Part shown: piece after piece, positions 1-9,165 of the stretch | How positions within the stretch are numbered: the first letter of the stretch is position 1 | Layout of the letters: each line of letters begins with the position of its first letter | Assembly (NCBI RefSeq): GCF_963662885.1 | Contig: NZ_OY760055.1 | Coordinates: 506,001 to 570,000 of the forward strand | DNA length: 64,000 nucleotides | DNA from: an uncultured Pseudodesulfovibrio sp. | Lineage (GTDB): Bacteria; Desulfobacterota; Desulfovibrionia; Desulfovibrionales; Desulfovibrionaceae | Direction of reading: 5' to 3' | Made by a program: the position numbers and the translations under genes | The notes under the pieces: model-generated | Databases searched by the model: none | What the model was told of the DNA's origin: nothing | Seen by the model: only the letters and a program-made list of their open reading frames with translations

Positions 1-662
1 GTCATTCAGCGGTCAAACCCGAACGTGCCATCGTCAACTATATTGATACGGATCCGATTTTCAACCAATTCCCCTATGTCTCTCGTGATGATCTCCTCAA
101 GAAGTTCAAGGTCCCGGATGGGCATCGCTACATTTTAAGCGTGTCCACGATTGAACCTCGTAAGAATTTTATCGGTGTTCTTGAAGCGTTCAAAAGATTT
201 CTCGAGATCAACCCTGATGCTCCCTACGTGTTGCTCTGCGTTGGAATGTGGGGGTGGTGTAACGACGACTTGAATGAATACTTGCGGCAATACGAATTTG
301 CTGATCGCCTGATCTTTACGGGCTTTGTCGATTTGGAGGACCTGCCGTCGCTGTATCACCATGCGGATTGTTTCATGTATCTCTCGTTTTATGAAGGGTT
401 TGGATTGCCCATCCTCGAAGCAATGAAATCGCATTGTCCGGTCATCTGTTCCAATACGTCTTCCATGCCTGAGGTTGTTGGAGATGCCGGTATCCAAGTT
501 ACACCAGACGATGCACAAGAGACGGCGGAGGCAATAGCTTCCATTGTCTCCTCCCCAGCCAAGGCGGAGGAGATGCGTTCAGCTGGTTTCGCCCGCAGTG
601 CGAAGTTTTCTTGGAACAATCATGTCGATGTATTAATGCAGACATATGAAAATGCCTTGTGA
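1..662 (+). CDS. Glycosyltransferase family 4 (5' truncated by window edge)
   Basis: The reading frame is open from base 3 to the stop at 660-662, so the gene begins before the window. The visible ~219 residues are the C-terminal half of a GT-B, family 4 glycosyltransferase. They contain the typical inter-domain motif (SVSTIEPRKN, near base 136) and the nucleotide-sugar binding signature YEGFGLPILEAM followed by CPVICSNTSSMPEVVGDAG. Such enzymes move a sugar from an NDP donor to a growing glycan on the cytoplasmic side of the membrane. The acceptor and sugar cannot be read from sequence. It is followed 22 bp later by another family 4 gene, so it is probably part of the same surface-polysaccharide operon. 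ATG at 141 is internal, not the true start. Confidence 0.9.
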   Translation, partial: HSAVKPERAIVNYIDTDPIFNQFPYVSRDDLLKKFKVPDGHRYILSVSTIEPRKNFIGVLEAFKRFLEINPDAPYVLLCVGMWGWCNDDLNEYLRQYEFADRLIFTGFVDLEDLPSLYHHADCFMYLSFYEGFGLPILEAMKSHCPVICSNTSSMPEVVGDAGIQVTPDDAQETAEAIASIVSSPAKAEEMRSAGFARSAKFSWNNHVDVLMQTYENAL

Positions 663-684
663 TGAGAGTGGGAGAACATTCGGC

Positions 685-1980
685 ATGTCGTTGAAAATTG
701 GATTTCTGACCGAGCGGCTCTTGCTGGGGTTTGGCGTTGATCTTGTTGCGCACCAGCAGGGGCGTTATCTGATCGAACGCGGGCATGAGGTCGAAGTGTT
801 CTGCTTGACCGCCGATGCAACCGTTGATCGCCCGTATAAAGTCACAAACCTGACGAATTGCGATGGTTTTGTCCTGACAGGGTCAATCTCGTCCAATCTT
901 CTGATTCTTGCGGAATTTATCAACCGTCAGGATATCGATATCTGGGTCGTCCATACCTCGCCTTTTTACGAGGTCATTCCACTCCTGAAGCGACCCGTGA
1001 TAGCCATTGAATACGGTACGCCGCCTTCCTCGTTTTTTGCTCCGGAAATAGGGCGCAACCTCGATTTTGCGGTTTCGTATAGGTTCAAGCATATTTTCCC
1101 TCGTTTCCGTGACCAGGACAAAATCCTTTCCATCTCCGGGAGCATTCAGAATTGGTTGCCGCCTTCGGTGCATCGATTCGCGGAAGTGCTGTACCTCGGC
1201 AGCAACCATTATCCTGAAGCGGAAGGCAGTGACGCACAACGTTTTCGTCGGGCCCTGGGTATTGCCGATGATGCCGTTGCGATGCTCTGGGTTGGGCGTA
1301 TTCAGGTCACCGAAGATCAACAGCCCTACAAGGGGTTTGCCGATTTCATCCAACTTGCGGAGCGTCTTCGTGCTGCCGAGCCGGAACTTGAGATCGTGGT
1401 TGTCGGGAGAGGGGATAAGGAGGCGGAAGCGTACCTTGAGGAGCGCGGTCTCATTCCCTGTTTGAATCTTCCTGAGGCCGACATGGGGAGCGCCTACAAA
1501 GCGTGTGACGTGCTCGTTAACACCTCGCAATGGGAAGGATTCAACCTCCCTTTGATCGAATCACAATTTCAAGGTACGCCGGTAGTTGCCTATCGGCATG
1601 GGCCGCATCCCGAAGTTGTGCAGGATGGTTCGACGGGCTTTCTCGTTTCCTCCAGTGAAGAGATGGAGAATGCCGCCCTGTCCCTTGTGCGAGACTCCGG
1701 TTTGCGGGAAAAACTTGGTCAGCGGGCGCGTGTCTTCGCACGGGAGTTCTCCTGGCAGAAAAACGGCCAGGAGTTGGAGCGGATCATTATGAAATCCGTG
1801 TCCACTGCCGCATCTGACGGCAGGAAGGATTCTCCGGCGATCGCTGTTTCGGGATGGCGGCGGTATGCGTTTCTCGTCATGGACACCTATATCCGTTATG
1901 GCTTGATGGATGTGGCAAGACGAACTGTAAAATCCTTTTGCGGACGATTGGCGGTCATGCTGCAAAGAAGGGCTGTATGA
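685..1980 (+). CDS. Glycosyltransferase family 4
   Basis: 431 residues. ATG 685 is chosen because GGAGA lies about 9 bases upstream and the protein then begins MSLKIGFLTERLLLGFGVD, a normal GT-B N-terminus; an upstream in-frame ATG at 646 lies inside the preceding gene. The C-terminal Rossmann domain shows LWVGRIQVTEDQQPYKGF (donor-side loop) and QWEGFNLPLIESQFQGTPVVA, the family's E-x7-E type region. About 60 residues follow the GT fold, so the protein is slightly longer than usual. Its TGA overlaps the ATG of the next gene (ATGA), indicating translational coupling. Donor and acceptor are unknown; context points to O-antigen or other surface glycan assembly. Confidence 0.88.
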   Translation: MSLKIGFLTERLLLGFGVDLVAHQQGRYLIERGHEVEVFCLTADATVDRPYKVTNLTNCDGFVLTGSISSNLLILAEFINRQDIDIWVVHTSPFYEVIPLLKRPVIAIEYGTPPSSFFAPEIGRNLDFAVSYRFKHIFPRFRDQDKILSISGSIQNWLPPSVHRFAEVLYLGSNHYPEAEGSDAQRFRRALGIADDAVAMLWVGRIQVTEDQQPYKGFADFIQLAERLRAAEPELEIVVVGRGDKEAEAYLEERGLIPCLNLPEADMGSAYKACDVLVNTSQWEGFNLPLIESQFQGTPVVAYRHGPHPEVVQDGSTGFLVSSSEEMENAALSLVRDSGLREKLGQRARVFAREFSWQKNGQELERIIMKSVSTAASDGRKDSPAIAVSGWRRYAFLVMDTYIRYGLMDVARRTVKSFCGRLAVMLQRRAV

Positions 1981-3602
1981 TTTTTGAAGATTACGTTCTT
2001 GCCGTTCTTGTCGGCGAACATCATCAGGAGCAATCTGCAACACTGTCATGCATCGAACACTGGCGTCTGAGCGAGTTCATTGCCGTTGACATCGTTATCA
2101 ATCATAAGAGCCGTCTGGACTACTTCACGTTTCTTGAGGAGGTTCGGGAACGCCATCCCGGTAAGCATCTCATTGTCATGCATGCCGACATCCATTTCCC
2201 TGAAGACTTCCTCCATCGACTGGTTCAGCAAATTGCCATGATTGAGGGTGCCGGTGCCTCCTGGGGAATTCTCGGGCCTGCCGGTGTCTGTTATCCATAT
2301 TTCAAGATCGTTCGGAACATAGTGGATTGCCACGGCATCCTGTATCCGTTCTCGTCCCCTCTGCCTGCGGTCCATCTTGATGGTCTGCTGTTGGTCATTC
2401 ACAAAGATCTGGTGTTCGATTTTGACCCTGAATATCGGGGTTTTCATCATTACGACACGCTCTTGTGCATCCGTTCCTGGGAGCAGGGGCTTCCGGCCTT
2501 TGTGATCTGCCTGCCATTGCATCATCTTGGTCAGGGCAATGTCGAGGAATGGCAGCAGCAGTCAGAGATTTTCGGCACCATGCTCGGCAAGGTGTACGGC
2601 AACAAGTCGCTCGTGACGATAATGGGCAATGTGCCGCTGAATGGCGCTCCTGGTGTGCAAGGTGATTTTTATGGGCAGAAGGTCCATCCCGTACTGGCGC
2701 GCTGGGCCGAAGGACGAAAGACACCCGACGTCGTCCTTGTCGTTCAAGTCGATACTGATGACGAAAATGAGATCAAACAGACGATGCTCAGCGTCACCGG
2801 GCAATTTGAGAAGCCGGAGCTTGTCATCGTGCTGATCCCCGCGGCGCAAAGTGAACAGGTGGCGCCGATACTCGAGTATTTTGGCCAATTCATCAGAATC
2901 GTCAGCCTGGTGGGGAAGTCAAACGGGCGGACAGGCAATGGGGACGTTTTTATGGGATGTCCAGAAGAGATCCGCAATGCCTTGCCTGAGCATGCCGTTG
3001 TATCTTTTCTTACAAGCCGTACAACCCTGTTCCCGAATTTTGTCCGGGATATCCATAGATTTTATCGTCTTGGGATCAACGTGCAGGATGTGGTCGCGGC
3101 CCTGGACTTCAATTATGCGGTTCGTCCGGCTGACGGTGAAAGCACCACTCCTGGTTGCGAGACCTTGGTGGGCGGTTGGCGAACCGAAACAGCCGAAGAT
3201 CTGTTGACTGGAGGAGAGCTCCCGCTGGAATCCCTTGCGGTTCCTGCAACGCTGGTTCGCAGCGTGCTCGACGATCATCTCCATGGTGCGCTGACGGAAC
3301 GGGTGTTCGAGTTCAAAATCATCGCAAAGGCGCAGGTCTTCTTTCTCCGCCGTCTCGGCGGGTTGGTGCGAGTCCTGTCATCCACATCTCCTTCCTCGGA
3401 CCGGGCATCCGATGCAATGGCGGTACATGCTGATTTCTTGCGGAGCCATTACCCGAGATCCCTTTGGGACAAGTATACTGCCAATGATGCAGTTCCACTG
3501 ACGAAAGAAGAGATGTTGGCGGAGAAGTTCATGCAATACCCTCGCCTGGTCGCGGCCATATTCCGAGTACATGGATGGATCAAACGCATTTGTACAAAAT
3601 GA
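1977..3602 (+). CDS. Two-domain glycosyltransferase-like protein
   Basis: 541 residues, starting at the ATG that overlaps the previous stop by 4 bases. The N-terminal ~230 residues resemble a GT-A fold: HPGKHLIVMHADIHFPEDF sits where family 2 enzymes carry their DxD (here HADIHF), and DGLLLVIHKDLV and YRGFHHYDTLLCIR resemble acceptor-side segments. A second region from about residue 245 restarts with a family 2-like beta strand (DVVLVVQVDTDDENEIKQT) but lacks a clear DxD. This may be a tandem GT2/GT2-like protein with one degenerate module. The C-terminal ~100 residues are charged and unassigned. It sits in an operon with two family 4 enzymes. Confidence is good that it is coding, moderate on family. 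Confidence 0.7.
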   Translation: MIFEDYVLAVLVGEHHQEQSATLSCIEHWRLSEFIAVDIVINHKSRLDYFTFLEEVRERHPGKHLIVMHADIHFPEDFLHRLVQQIAMIEGAGASWGILGPAGVCYPYFKIVRNIVDCHGILYPFSSPLPAVHLDGLLLVIHKDLVFDFDPEYRGFHHYDTLLCIRSWEQGLPAFVICLPLHHLGQGNVEEWQQQSEIFGTMLGKVYGNKSLVTIMGNVPLNGAPGVQGDFYGQKVHPVLARWAEGRKTPDVVLVVQVDTDDENEIKQTMLSVTGQFEKPELVIVLIPAAQSEQVAPILEYFGQFIRIVSLVGKSNGRTGNGDVFMGCPEEIRNALPEHAVVSFLTSRTTLFPNFVRDIHRFYRLGINVQDVVAALDFNYAVRPADGESTTPGCETLVGGWRTETAEDLLTGGELPLESLAVPATLVRSVLDDHLHGALTERVFEFKIIAKAQVFFLRRLGGLVRVLSSTSPSSDRASDAMAVHADFLRSHYPRSLWDKYTANDAVPLTKEEMLAEKFMQYPRLVAAIFRVHGWIKRICTK

Positions 3603-3815
3603 TCCAAGGCTCTGAACGCTGGTGTGTTGTGAGCGGCGGTGCTCCGATTCCCGATTGATGGGCTCGCGAAGATCATAAATCACCTCGTTCCCATTGCGAG
3701 GGAGAGAGGCTACAGTAAAGAATGTTTGCCGCGCACTGCTTCCATGGGGAAGAGTGGCCCCATCAACGATCGCGATCATGAAACGCGTCAGAAACTAACA
3801 GTATTGGATTTCATT

Positions 3816-4811
3816 ATGGCGACACCGGTTTCCTCTTCAGGGACATCTAAAGTGGCCCTGATCACAGGGATCACCGGGCAGGACGGGGCGTACCTGGCTC
3901 AATCCTTACTTGCGAAACAGTACAAGGTGGTAGGGACAACTCGGAGCACTGAGGATCGTAATCTTTGGCGTTTGAAGGCGCTGGGGATTGAACGGCAGGT
4001 CGAGTGTCGAGTTTTCGCCTCCTTTACCGTGGACTCCTTTCGTCAGTTGGTTGAGGAAACAGAATGTGTGGAGATATATTGCCTGGCCGCACAAAGCTCT
4101 GTGGGACGTTCTCTTGAGGAGCCGTACCCAACAATTACAAGTATCGTTTTCGATACGTCAGTGATTCTTGAAGCGCTCCGTCTTGCAAAGAGAAAGGTCA
4201 AAGTTTTCTTCCCCTGCTCCAGTGAGGTCTTTGGTGCGAATGAGGGGAATCCGATAGATGAAAGTACTGTATTCAATCCCGCAAACCCATATTCTGCAGC
4301 CAGGGTTGCTACGTATTATCTGATTCGTGAATACCGGAATCGCTACAATCTGCATCTCGTGATAGGCTTTTTGTCCAATCATGAGTCTCCGCTGAGGGGA
4401 GATGATTTCGTTACACGGAAGATAGTAAAAACCGCCTGTGATATTTTTGAAGGCAAAACCAATGTTTTGGAATTGGGTAACATTGACATAGTCAGGGATT
4501 GGGGGTGGGCCCCTGAGTATGTTGAAGCCATGTGGCTGATGCTGCGATCCGATCTATGCAAGGACTATATCATTGCCACGGGCAGAAGCTTCGCGCTCAA
4601 AGAGTTCTTGGGTGCTGTTTTCGGCGTGTTGAAAATGGATTGGGAAAAATACATAAGGATCAATCCAAAATTCATGCGGTCGAATGATCATGCCGTACTG
4701 AGGGTGAATCCAGCAGCCATCATGAAAGACCTCCAATGGCAGGCAAAAATGGATGCTTTGGATGTTGCCGTGCGCATGACGGAAGAAGAATTGCGAGCAA
4801 GGGGTATTTAA
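3816..4811 (+). CDS. GDP-mannose 4,6-dehydratase-like SDR, catalytic Lys replaced by Arg
   Basis: 331 residues; ATG 3816 is chosen by homology because the Rossmann motif ITGITGQDGAYLAQSLL follows about 15 residues in. Extended short-chain dehydrogenase of the Gmd type: LAAQSSVGRSLEEP, CSSEVFG (the Ser/Glu pair of the T-x-E region), NHESPLRGDDFVTRKI and DIVRDWGWAPEYVEAMW are all characteristic. Gmd converts GDP-mannose to GDP-4-keto-6-deoxymannose, the precursor of GDP-fucose, GDP-rhamnose and related sugars. Unusually, the YxxxK active site reads YSAAR (codon AGG), so the canonical lysine is missing. It may be a variant enzyme acting on another NDP-sugar, or one with impaired activity. No good ribosome binding site is visible upstream of the start. 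Confidence 0.75.
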   Translation: MATPVSSSGTSKVALITGITGQDGAYLAQSLLAKQYKVVGTTRSTEDRNLWRLKALGIERQVECRVFASFTVDSFRQLVEETECVEIYCLAAQSSVGRSLEEPYPTITSIVFDTSVILEALRLAKRKVKVFFPCSSEVFGANEGNPIDESTVFNPANPYSAARVATYYLIREYRNRYNLHLVIGFLSNHESPLRGDDFVTRKIVKTACDIFEGKTNVLELGNIDIVRDWGWAPEYVEAMWLMLRSDLCKDYIIATGRSFALKEFLGAVFGVLKMDWEKYIRINPKFMRSNDHAVLRVNPAAIMKDLQWQAKMDALDVAVRMTEEELRARGI

Positions 4812-5229
4812 CGGGTGGTGAGCGTCATCCCCCGGAGGCTTCGAGGCTACTGGAGTGGAGGACTTTCCCGAAAATAGAGCAAGAGTGAATGACCTGGCTC
4901 TGCTGAAAAAATTGATGATGTTTGACCCGGACGGCCTGTAAAGACATCGCGGTCAGGTACCGTGCAGTTAAAAACTCACTCTTTTATCGGGTCATAATCC
5001 TAGGCTGGGATCTTTGGGGTTGGGGGAAGACCTCATGCCTTAGGGATGTGAATGGAAGGCAGCCCGTTGTCAGTTTAGTTTGCCGTGGCAATGCTTTCGG
5101 GGAGAAAGATTGAGTGTTGTAGGAAAAATGGATACTGCTGGATTTTGGGATTATAGAGAAATCACAACATCCCTATCCGTTATAGCAACGGTAATATCAT
5201 GAGGGTTTAATCCGTTAGAGGGGAAATGC
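4812..5229. other. Intergenic region, no gene recognised
   Basis: About 420 bases between the Gmd-like gene and rfbF. A 63-codon frame (4922-5113, +) has no recognisable motif and no good ribosome site, and I do not regard it as a gene. The region becomes AT-richer towards rfbF and probably holds that operon's promoter, but no convincing -35/-10 pair can be pointed to. Confidence 0.5.
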
Positions 5230-6009
5230 ATGAAAGTGGTCATTCTTGCAGGGGGCAAAGGGACTCGGATCAGTGAAGAGAGTCTTTTGAAGCCCAAGCC
5301 GATGGTCGAGATCGGCGGTATCCCCATTCTTGTTCATATCATGCGCTACTTTTCGTCCTTCGGGCATAATGAATTTATTGTCTGCGCAGGGTATAAGGGG
5401 AACATGATTAAGGACTTTTTCAATAACTATTACACCTACATGACTGATGCCACATTTGATCTGAGAAATAATCATGTGACATGGCATCAGGGCTCGTGCA
5501 CCGTGGATCCGTGGACGGTTACGGTTGCCAATACCGGTGAGGAAAGCATGACCGGAGGGCGGCTGAAGCGTATCCGGAAGTACCTTGACGACGCTCCCTT
5601 CTTCATGACGTATGGTGACGGGCTGGCCGACGTCGATTTGCATGCGCTGGAGGCGGCCTACAAGCAAAGCGGTCTGCTGTCGGCGGTGACAGCTGTTCAG
5701 CCTCCCGGGCGTTTCGGGCGTTTTGCGATTTCGGACAACCAGATAACCGGCTTTATTGAAAAGCCGGCCGGTGATGGTGACTGGATCAATGGTGGCTATT
5801 TCATTCTAGATCCCAAGGTGCTGGATCGGGTCGACGGAGATGCCTGCGTCTGGGAGGAGGGCCCTATGACCAGCCTTGCCAACGAAGGCCAGTTGCTGCC
5901 GTTTTTTCATGACGGCTTTTGGCAGCCGATGGACACCCTTCGCGATAAAATGTTGTTGGAAAGAATATGGGAATCCGGAGAGGTGCCATGGGATCGCAGC
6001 GACTGTTAG
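5230..6009 (+). CDS. rfbF: Glucose-1-phosphate cytidylyltransferase
   Basis: 259 residues, the usual length. It couples glucose-1-phosphate with CTP to make CDP-glucose, the first step of CDP-6-deoxyhexose synthesis. The N-terminus carries the nucleotidyltransferase signature LAGGKGTRISEESLLKPKP, then MVEIGGIPILVHIMRYF; FFMTYGDGLADVD is the metal-binding Asp region, and GFIEKPAGDGDWINGGYF is a strongly conserved RfbF segment. A GAGGGGAAA ribosome site precedes ATG 5230. The 3' end overlaps rfbG by 22 bases, and five further sugar genes follow in the same direction, so this opens a CDP-sugar operon. Confidence 0.95.
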   Translation: MKVVILAGGKGTRISEESLLKPKPMVEIGGIPILVHIMRYFSSFGHNEFIVCAGYKGNMIKDFFNNYYTYMTDATFDLRNNHVTWHQGSCTVDPWTVTVANTGEESMTGGRLKRIRKYLDDAPFFMTYGDGLADVDLHALEAAYKQSGLLSAVTAVQPPGRFGRFAISDNQITGFIEKPAGDGDWINGGYFILDPKVLDRVDGDACVWEEGPMTSLANEGQLLPFFHDGFWQPMDTLRDKMLLERIWESGEVPWDRSDC

Positions 6010-7082
6010 GGCCTCCCGGCGAATCGTTCTGGGCAGGCAAGCGGGTCTTCCTGACAGGGGAGAGCGGCTTCAAGGGAAGCTGGTTATCCCTTTGGCTCCT
6101 TCACCTGGGAGCCAAGGTGGTGGGATTCTCGCTGCCGGAAGACAATCCCATGTTTTCCCAGGCTCGCGGTTTTATCCCCCCGATAGATGCCACGGCCGGT
6201 GACATTCGTGATTACACGGCGGTCCGTGACGCCATGCAGGCGTGCGCTCCGGACATCGTCATCCATTTCGCTGCCCAACCCCTGGTCCGTCTTTCCTATA
6301 AGGAGCCGCTCTTCACCTTCGGTTCCAACGTCATGGGTACGGCCAATATCTTGGAAGCCGTGCGGCAGGTCGGAAATGTCCGTTCGGTAGTGATCATCAC
6401 AACGGACAAATGCTACGCGGACCAACAGTGGCTGTGGCCCTACCGCGAGAATGACCGCCTTGGCGGCCACGATCCGTACAGTGCGAGCAAGGCGTGCGCG
6501 GAACTCGTGACGAGCTCATTCCGCTCCAGTTTTTTTGACGATGCCGACGCGCCCGGAGTGGCCACGGCACGTGCCGGGAATGTCATCGGCGGCGGCGATT
6601 GGGCCGAAGACCGTCTGATCCCTGATATCGTCAGAGCCTTCCTTGCCGGTAAACCTGTCCATCTCCGCCGCCCGGATGCTGTTCGACCCTGGCAGCACGT
6701 CCTGGAGCCACTGAACGGCTATTTACAATTGGCGGAAAAGCTGTGGAGCGACAATACGTTTGCGGAGAGTTGGAATTTTGGTCCGACTGATGGCGAAGTA
6801 CGTTCTGTGGAATGGATGATGCGGCACTTCGCCGAATTCTGGGGAACGCACCCCGGGTGGACACTGGATGAAGGCCCGCACCCGCATGAGACGGAGCTCC
6901 TGCGTCTGGACTGCTCAAAGGCGCAGCAGCGTCTCGGGTGGGGTTCCATCTGGGGAGCCGGGAAGGCCTTGCAGGTGACGGCGGATTGGTACCGCCGTCA
7001 GGCCGATGGGGAGGATCCTCTCAAGCTGGCCGAGGAGCAGATTGCTTCCTATGTATCTGAATTGAAGGATCATGTCGCGTGA
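5988..7082 (+). CDS. rfbG: CDP-glucose 4,6-dehydratase
   Basis: 364 residues. It converts CDP-glucose to CDP-4-keto-6-deoxyglucose with bound NAD. ATG 5988 is preferred over ATG 5967 because GGAGAGG lies immediately upstream at the right distance; both lie inside the end of rfbF. Motifs: FLTGESGFKGSWLSLWLLHLG (Rossmann glycine motif), IHFAAQPLVRLSYKEPL, TTDKCYA, YSASK (the YxxxK active site, intact), RAGNVIGGGDWAEDRLIPD and RPWQHVLEPL, all typical of RfbG. The stop overlaps the next gene's start (TGATG). No dideoxy-sugar dehydratase (RfbH type) follows; a C-methyltransferase is next instead, which sets the likely end product. Confidence 0.95.
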   Translation: MGSQRLLGPPGESFWAGKRVFLTGESGFKGSWLSLWLLHLGAKVVGFSLPEDNPMFSQARGFIPPIDATAGDIRDYTAVRDAMQACAPDIVIHFAAQPLVRLSYKEPLFTFGSNVMGTANILEAVRQVGNVRSVVIITTDKCYADQQWLWPYRENDRLGGHDPYSASKACAELVTSSFRSSFFDDADAPGVATARAGNVIGGGDWAEDRLIPDIVRAFLAGKPVHLRRPDAVRPWQHVLEPLNGYLQLAEKLWSDNTFAESWNFGPTDGEVRSVEWMMRHFAEFWGTHPGWTLDEGPHPHETELLRLDCSKAQQRLGWGSIWGAGKALQVTADWYRRQADGEDPLKLAEEQIASYVSELKDHVA

Positions 7083-8305
7083 TGCATTGTCGCTTTTGTA
7101 AGACGCCCATAGAGGATGTCGTTGTCGATCTGGGAACCAGCCCGCTTTCCAATGCGTATGTGACTCGGGAAAAGAGCATGCTCATGGAGCCATACTCCCC
7201 GTTGAAGGCATATTTCTGTCCAGAGTGCGGCCTGGTTCAGCTTGATGAGTTCGCGTCTCCCGAGGATATATTCTCCGAGTATGATTACTTCTCTTCCTAT
7301 TCGGAGACATGGCTGGCGCACGCGCGCGAGTACGTTGACTACATGGTCGCTAACTACGATTTGGGACCCGACAGCCACGTGGTTGAGATCGCGAGCAACG
7401 ATGGCTATCTGCTGCAGTATTTCGTGGAGAGGGGCATCCCTGCGCTAGGGGTGGAGCCCGCCGCAAATGTGGCGGCGGTGGCCAGGGAAAAAGGCATTCC
7501 GACGGAATGCATGTTCTTTGGACGGGACGCGGCCGAAAAGCTGAAAGATCAGTGGGGCGCAGCGGATTTGGTGCTGGGCAATAATGTGCTGGCTCATGTC
7601 CCTGACATCAATGATTTCGTTGCCGGTTTCGCTGCCATTTTGAAGGAACAAGGCATCATGACGGTGGAGTTTCCGCATCTGTTGAATCTGGTGCAGAAAA
7701 CGCAGTTCGACACGATCTACCATGAGCATTTTTCCTACCTGTCTCTGTACACGGTTCAGCGCATCTTCAAGGCGCACGGGCTGACGGTATTTGATGTGCA
7801 GGAGTTGCCGACGCATGGCGGTTCATTGAGAGTTTGCGCCTGTCCGGAAAAGCAGGGCCGGTCTGTGAGTAGGGCGGTCGGAGAGCTCCTTGGCCGGGAA
7901 CTTGACGCTGGGCTGGACAGGTTTGAGGGGTATCGCGAATTCTCTGATGCCGTGCAAAATATCAAAATGGATTTGTTGAGTTTCCTCATCGATGCGAAGC
8001 GAAAAGGAGCGACGGTCGCCGGGTACGGGGCGGCAGCCAAAGGCAATACGCTGCTCAACTATGCCGGCATCCGGCCTGACTTCATCTCGATGGTCGCGGA
8101 CAAGAGTCCGTACAAGCAGGGCAAGTATCTGCCCGGAAGCCGGATACCTATTGTCCCCCCTGAAACATTGCTGAAGGCAAAGCCTGATTATGTCCTCATC
8201 CTCCCGTGGAATATTCGCGGAGAAATCATGGATCAGCTGGCAGCGATTCGGGAATGGGGTGGAAAATTTGTGACGGCCATACCGAATCTGCGAGTTTGGG
8301 AATGA
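7082..8305 (+). CDS. NDP-sugar C-methyltransferase (SAM-dependent)
   Basis: 407 residues. Three-part architecture of the sugar 3-C-methyltransferases of the TylC3 type. The N-terminus is zinc-binding, with CRFCKTP near the start and YFCPECGLVQLDEF around residue 50. A central SAM Rossmann domain (HVVEIASNDGYLLQYF, then GVEPAANVAAVA) follows, then LVLGNNVLAHVPDINDFV. The C-terminal domain holds AKRKGATVAGYGAAAKGNT. Family members methylate carbon 3 of NDP-4-keto-6-deoxyhexoses. A GTG at 7079 directly precedes ATG 7082; the ATG overlapping the rfbG stop is preferred. Its place after rfbG predicts CDP-4-keto-6-deoxyglucose as substrate. The regiochemistry is inferred from the family, not visible in the sequence. 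Confidence 0.9.
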   Translation: MHCRFCKTPIEDVVVDLGTSPLSNAYVTREKSMLMEPYSPLKAYFCPECGLVQLDEFASPEDIFSEYDYFSSYSETWLAHAREYVDYMVANYDLGPDSHVVEIASNDGYLLQYFVERGIPALGVEPAANVAAVAREKGIPTECMFFGRDAAEKLKDQWGAADLVLGNNVLAHVPDINDFVAGFAAILKEQGIMTVEFPHLLNLVQKTQFDTIYHEHFSYLSLYTVQRIFKAHGLTVFDVQELPTHGGSLRVCACPEKQGRSVSRAVGELLGRELDAGLDRFEGYREFSDAVQNIKMDLLSFLIDAKRKGATVAGYGAAAKGNTLLNYAGIRPDFISMVADKSPYKQGKYLPGSRIPIVPPETLLKAKPDYVLILPWNIRGEIMDQLAAIREWGGKFVTAIPNLRVWE

Positions 8306-8841
8306 AGTTCAAGCCAACGCCATTGGCCGGTGTATGGGAAATATGGCCGGAGTATCTGGAAGACGAGCGGGGGGCCTTTGCCCGTACCTCCTGCGTGGAC
8401 GAGTTCCGTGCCCATGGCCTGAAGGCCAACTGGAGTCAATGCAGTATCTCCTGGAATGTAAGGAAGTATACGCTGCGGGGAATGCACTACCAGGCGGCCC
8501 CCTATGGGGAGCACAAGCTGGTACGCTGCACAATGGGTACGGTGTTCGATGTGGCCGTTGATCTCCGCACCGATTCCGCAACTCGGTACCAGTGGCACAG
8601 CCTTGCATTGAGCTCGGCAAACCGTGCCGCTTTATATATTCCACCCGGAGTGGCGCATGGCTTTCTGACCTTGGAGGAACATGCTGAAGTCTTTTATCAG
8701 ATCTGTGAGCCGTACCAACCGGGGGCAGGCCGCGGCGTGCGCTGGGACGATCCGGCTTTTGGCATACAATGGCCCGCAGAACCCGCATGTATTGCCGATC
8801 GGGACGCCACGTATGAGTTGATCCGGCGTACGCCGGAATAA
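8302..8841 (+). CDS. RfbC-like NDP-4-keto-6-deoxysugar 3,5-epimerase
   Basis: 179 residues, typical length for the cupin-fold dTDP-4-dehydrorhamnose 3,5-epimerase family. Motifs: EDERGAFARTSC, QCSISWNVRKYTLRGMHYQ (the His of RGMHYQ is the family's catalytic base), EHKLVRCTMGTVFDVAVDLR and YIPPGVAHGFLTLE. ATG 8302 overlaps the preceding stop (ATGA). In this operon it probably epimerises the C-methylated CDP-4-keto sugar at C5 (C3 is blocked if methylated) rather than the dTDP-rhamnose intermediate, because no dTDP-sugar genes (rfbA, rfbB) are seen. Substrate is an inference. Confidence 0.88.
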   Translation: MKFKPTPLAGVWEIWPEYLEDERGAFARTSCVDEFRAHGLKANWSQCSISWNVRKYTLRGMHYQAAPYGEHKLVRCTMGTVFDVAVDLRTDSATRYQWHSLALSSANRAALYIPPGVAHGFLTLEEHAEVFYQICEPYQPGAGRGVRWDDPAFGIQWPAEPACIADRDATYELIRRTPE

Positions 8842-8877
8842 CCAGCGCGTATTTGTTCTTTGAGACGCGGGCAACGA

Positions 8878-9165
8878 ATGTCAGGTTTTGGCGGCATTGA
8901 AGCCTTTTATGCAGACGCGAGTAGGGCCTATTGCCTCTACGCTCTGGTCTGCTCGGATCATGAACCACTCAAGGCGCGCCAGCTCTTTTCAAATGGTGAA
9001 CGGGCTGAACTGTTGTGCGACTGAGAGCAAACGATGCGTAATGTCTTGTCTCTGTCGCGGTAGTATATCAAGCCGGTGTATAGAGTCTCGTTCGTAGAAA
9101 TGAAGGAGATTTTCATGGGGCGAGAGTTCAGACAGGATTTCGAAACGGATTCGATCAATAAATGA
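8878..9165 (+). pseudogene. Possible decayed ORF with two in-frame stops
   Basis: Between the epimerase and the SDR one frame reads from ATG 8878 for 47 codons, meets TGA, continues to a TAG at 9058-9060, and then runs to a TGA whose last bases overlap the next gene's ATG at 9162. The overlap is the arrangement used by the rest of this operon, so the frame may be the remnant of a lost gene, about 93 codons long. No family is recognised in the translation (it opens MSGFGGIEAFYADAS). It could equally be non-coding sequence. Confidence 0.3.
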
